A stretch of DNA of 64,000 nt, taken from NCBI GenBank assembly GCA_003864495.1, contig ML133420.1, forward strand, positions 2,815,852 through 2,879,851. The letters are read 5' to 3'. The notes below the pieces were generated by a model. It did not search any database, was not told where the DNA came from, and saw nothing but the letters and a program-made list of their open reading frames with translations. The position numbers and the translations under genes were made by a program. Below, in pieces: positions 61,601 to 64,000 of this stretch; within the stretch, counting starts at the first letter, position 1, and each line of letters starts with the position of its first letter. Source of the stretch: Nemopilema nomurai. Lineage: Eukaryota; Cnidaria; Scyphozoa; Rhizostomeae; Rhizostomatidae.

Positions 61601-63957
61601 AAATATTAATATTTGAAATCAACTTTATAGTTCATCCTAATATTTTAAAGCGCTGATTATACACTTCATAATCGATAATCTTCAAGATAACTTTTATTAT
61701 GGCTTCACTGACTATCAGCAATGCTTGCTGCTCAAAATCTTGAACTTCATAGGAAATTTACTTTTACCAAAAATGTTCTAATTTTGTCTTTACAAAATGT
61801 TGAAAGCTACAAGAACGTTAAGTGTTTTTTTAATTTTTTTCGACTGCATTCCGGTTTTGTATATTTAACTTAGTCAGTATTTAATTATATACGCAGAAGT
61901 GTCAAGGAACATTTTTTGATGTTCATTTAAAATCTTTATTCCTCTTATGACTTCGGCAGTTATAGAATAGTATTACGAAGATAGAATAAAAGAGAAGTCT
62001 TGCATTATATTTTATGAAATACATGACGTGAAAACCATCTGTTCTGAACATTATCACGATAATCTATGAATAATATTTCGCTTATGAAAACATCTTTCAC
62101 ATATCACATAAGTTAACATGTATCTCCTTTTGACTTAGAACCTTTAAAGTTGTTGGTCTATAGTTGTTTTTGTAGATCTTCTTGATTCAAAACAAAGCAT
62201 TCATACTCATATGATTACTCGCGACTTTTGCAATATATATTCATGGTTACCTAGGAACGCGAACCATTGGACCTAAAAAATAAACGTAAATCTTGCAGCT
62301 ACTGTCGGATTCAGACTTGGTACATACAAAGGTAATTACTCATCAGTATTTGCTTTGCAGATATGGTAAAAAAAACATTTAGTTTCACTATTTTTAGCTA
62401 TTCTAATTTGATGTGGAAATTTCCCAAAAGGCAATATACACATAAAATGTACATTCAAATGTTTTTTAACATTATTCGTGTAAATGATATGGGAAGAAAG
62501 CATGACAAATGCGATGCATATGCTGGGATGACAGTGACAACTTTTTGTCAAAAGTTGCTCTAAGGAAGGCAGAGAATAAATAATCCGAATTCGAGAAAGT
62601 CATTTTTGACTTTGTTTTTATTAGAACTATTTCTGAAAGGAATAAATGCTCAGCAAGTGGTTCTTCCAATGATTCCTACTTCAATCTCTGTCATTCCCGT
62701 TCCAGACGACAACTTTGCAGTTGTTCAGCCTACGGAATGCATCAATGTCAGCAATGTAGCCATCAAAATTGCCAAGGTAGAGGTCTAAAATCTCTCAATT
62801 GTTAGTAATTTAGATTGATATATACATCGTTGCCTCTTTGAAGTTAAATGCACTTAAAACTTAAACCATGTCAATCTAGATCACAATCGTCTTTTAGATG
62901 TTCCAAGACTTTGTTCAAAGCTCTGACCTGGAGCATTATGATCCAGGAATACATACGGGGTAAGTCATATGCCTTTGTTTTTCTGAAGTGTCAGTTCAGT
63001 ATATGGCTGTAACCTGTGGTAGCCATGCTATTCTGCCCCTTATTCTGTTTCCGGTCTCTTTATTCTGTCAATAATTTTTCGATCTTAACGCAGATACTGG
63101 CGACAGTTGACTGTGAGAAACTGCAGATCGGACCAAAATATGGTCATTGTTCAAGTTCATCCTCAGAAAATGAATCAGGTGAATACTTAGCCTATGTTGT
63201 TGAGTTTCTTCTCTTAAGCATGACGAAATAGTGTCTTGGTTTTGTTCAAGATCTCAGTCTTGAAGCTTGCGTTGTTTGTTGTGCTGGTTGAGATTTTATC
63301 AAAAAGGGTTGGCATTTGGCATTCGTTGCTTCTGTAAAGTGAGGTGTCGTCACCAGGCTTGACCTGGTTGCTGGACCGGCTTGGCTGCTTTTCTTAAGTT
63401 GAACCTAGGGCTATAATTGACACCCTTAATGTATCTGAATTCAATACATCATTTTGTCTGCTAGTTTTTAATTGTCTGGCTTTCATTGGCTCGTTGTATG
63501 CTCGGAAATTTGTCCTGGCCTTTCATGAAAATTTGCGAAAAAATAATTTCCAAATGTAAGAACAGCACCTCCAGCATTTCGTGACAATGGGAAGCCTCAT
63601 TTTTAAGTAAAAGCTTGCCAACTCTTTCACGTTATTTATGCATCATCAAAAGGTTTCCTCTTCACTTTCAACTAGAGACCGTTTTTTTGATATTTATAGG
63701 TGGGCAAATTTCTATCACATACAGAATTTTTTTAAATTTCTTTGCTCATAAGTATTAAAATACCACCTTACCAAAAGAAAGAGAAACCAGAATTAGTAGT
63801 TACTTAAACACAAACACGGTCTGGCAATGAGTTTTTATTTGACTTTTGCTACATTACAGGATGAAATTGATGGCTTGAAGCAGAAGCTGAACGGACTGTT
63901 CTGTGGTCAAAACGAGGTACCCGTTTCTTCGCTGTACCTTCAGCTGCAAGGTCAAGG
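55654..63957 (+). CDS. TRMT2A: TRMT2A-like tRNA (uracil-5-)-methyltransferase, 5' part (continues past the window)
   Basis: Sixteen exons with matching phases: 55654-55836, 56231-56319, 56685-56703, 56869-56925, 57461-57515, 57703-57781, 58849-58903, 59160-59225, 60391-60416, 60718-60751, 61148-61211, 62299-62331, 62706-62776, 62898-62959, 63094-63178, 63860-63957. Exons 1-5 form an RRM-like domain (YKICVENLPHY, then CKLAFMTF). Exons 7-8 carry MPYLDQLK. Exon 11 has Y-R-N-K-V-E-F, exon 12 T-V-G-F-R-L-G-T-Y-K, and exons 14-15 Y-D-P-G-I-H-T-G-Y-W-R-Q-L-T-V-R, all typical of TRMT2A. The enzyme uses S-adenosylmethionine to make 5-methyluridine at tRNA position 54. The catalytic Rossmann domain lies beyond the right edge. 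The start is the first ATG in frame. Exon 13 has an alternative upstream AG, but 62706 keeps frame and family match. This is a single-copy housekeeping gene, unrelated to the MACPF array. Confidence 0.93.
59229..59760. repeat. 31-bp minisatellite in TRMT2A intron 8
   Basis: About 17 copies of a CATCACCCAATCATC plus TTTCGTATCTTCCATT unit, starting three bases after the splice donor core of exon 8. The central units are nearly uniform and the right-hand units decay. All three forward frames are largely open by chance. Confidence 0.93.
61320..61605. repeat. Degenerate short tandem repeat in TRMT2A intron 11
   Basis: Words such as AGTGATAGAAAT, GATCAA and AACTACCAATACC recur irregularly with a period near 12-20. 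It is an old, decayed minisatellite. Confidence 0.5.
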
Positions 63958-64000
63958 GTGAGAAAATATAAACATATAGATATGAAAAAAGTTTCTTCAA

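Overview
The window is eukaryotic. It has multi-exon genes with GT-AG introns, many decayed DNA transposons and minisatellites. The best-supported content points to an anthozoan cnidarian (sea anemone or stony coral). There is a tandem array of secreted MACPF/EGF proteins of the PsTX-60/AvTX-60 (DELTA-thalatoxin-like) type, together with OTU-like, P/THAP, XPG-nuclease (Academ-like) and hAT relics. The species cannot be named from the sequence alone.

Layout. (1) 1-10945 and 20064-31000 are two almost identical copies of one ~11-kb segment. Each carries a decayed OTU-like relic on the + strand and a complete eight-exon MACPF-EGF-VOMI gene on the - strand (2462-7622 and 22525-27687). (2) 10946-20063 is the spacer. 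It holds a diverged tail, a broken extra MACPF exon, a ~500-bp direct repeat whose second copy was hit by a hAT element with a perfect 8-bp target duplication (13766-15416), and a second hAT-like element (17661-19761). (3) 31000-35281 is a diverged tail plus small TIR elements. (4) 35282-40908 is a P-element-like transposon with THAP/P-transposase remnants. Nested inside it is a 2.47-kb TIR element (38107-40577) whose only recognisable gene is an XPG/FEN1-like nuclease. (5) 41203-48528 is a third, more diverged MACPF unit with an intact-looking gene (41530-46547, -). (6) 48529-55600 is accessory DNA: minisatellites, a gag-like retroelement relic and a DUF4371/ZMYM1-type hAT transposase relic. 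(7) 55654 to the right edge (+) is the 5' part of a TRMT2A-like tRNA uracil-5 methyltransferase gene, with 16 exons visible. It is the only housekeeping gene.

The three MACPF genes share a TATA box, a signal peptide, an acidic propeptide ending in Lys-Arg, the MACPF exons, one EGF exon, one large VOMI exon and a short basic tail. Gene 3 is in frame throughout (1851 coding bases). Genes 1 and 2 carry -1 shifts in the EGF exon (one in gene 1, two in gene 2). Two patterns stand out. Between genes 1 and 3 the third intron is nearly invariant while the adjoining MACPF exon 4 is strongly diverged. The near-identity of units 1 and 2 ends abruptly inside a dispersed repeat, as expected of unequal crossover, gene conversion or an assembly join.

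All exon boundaries are inferred by eye from splice signals, reading phase and comparison of the three copies. No transcript or database evidence was available.
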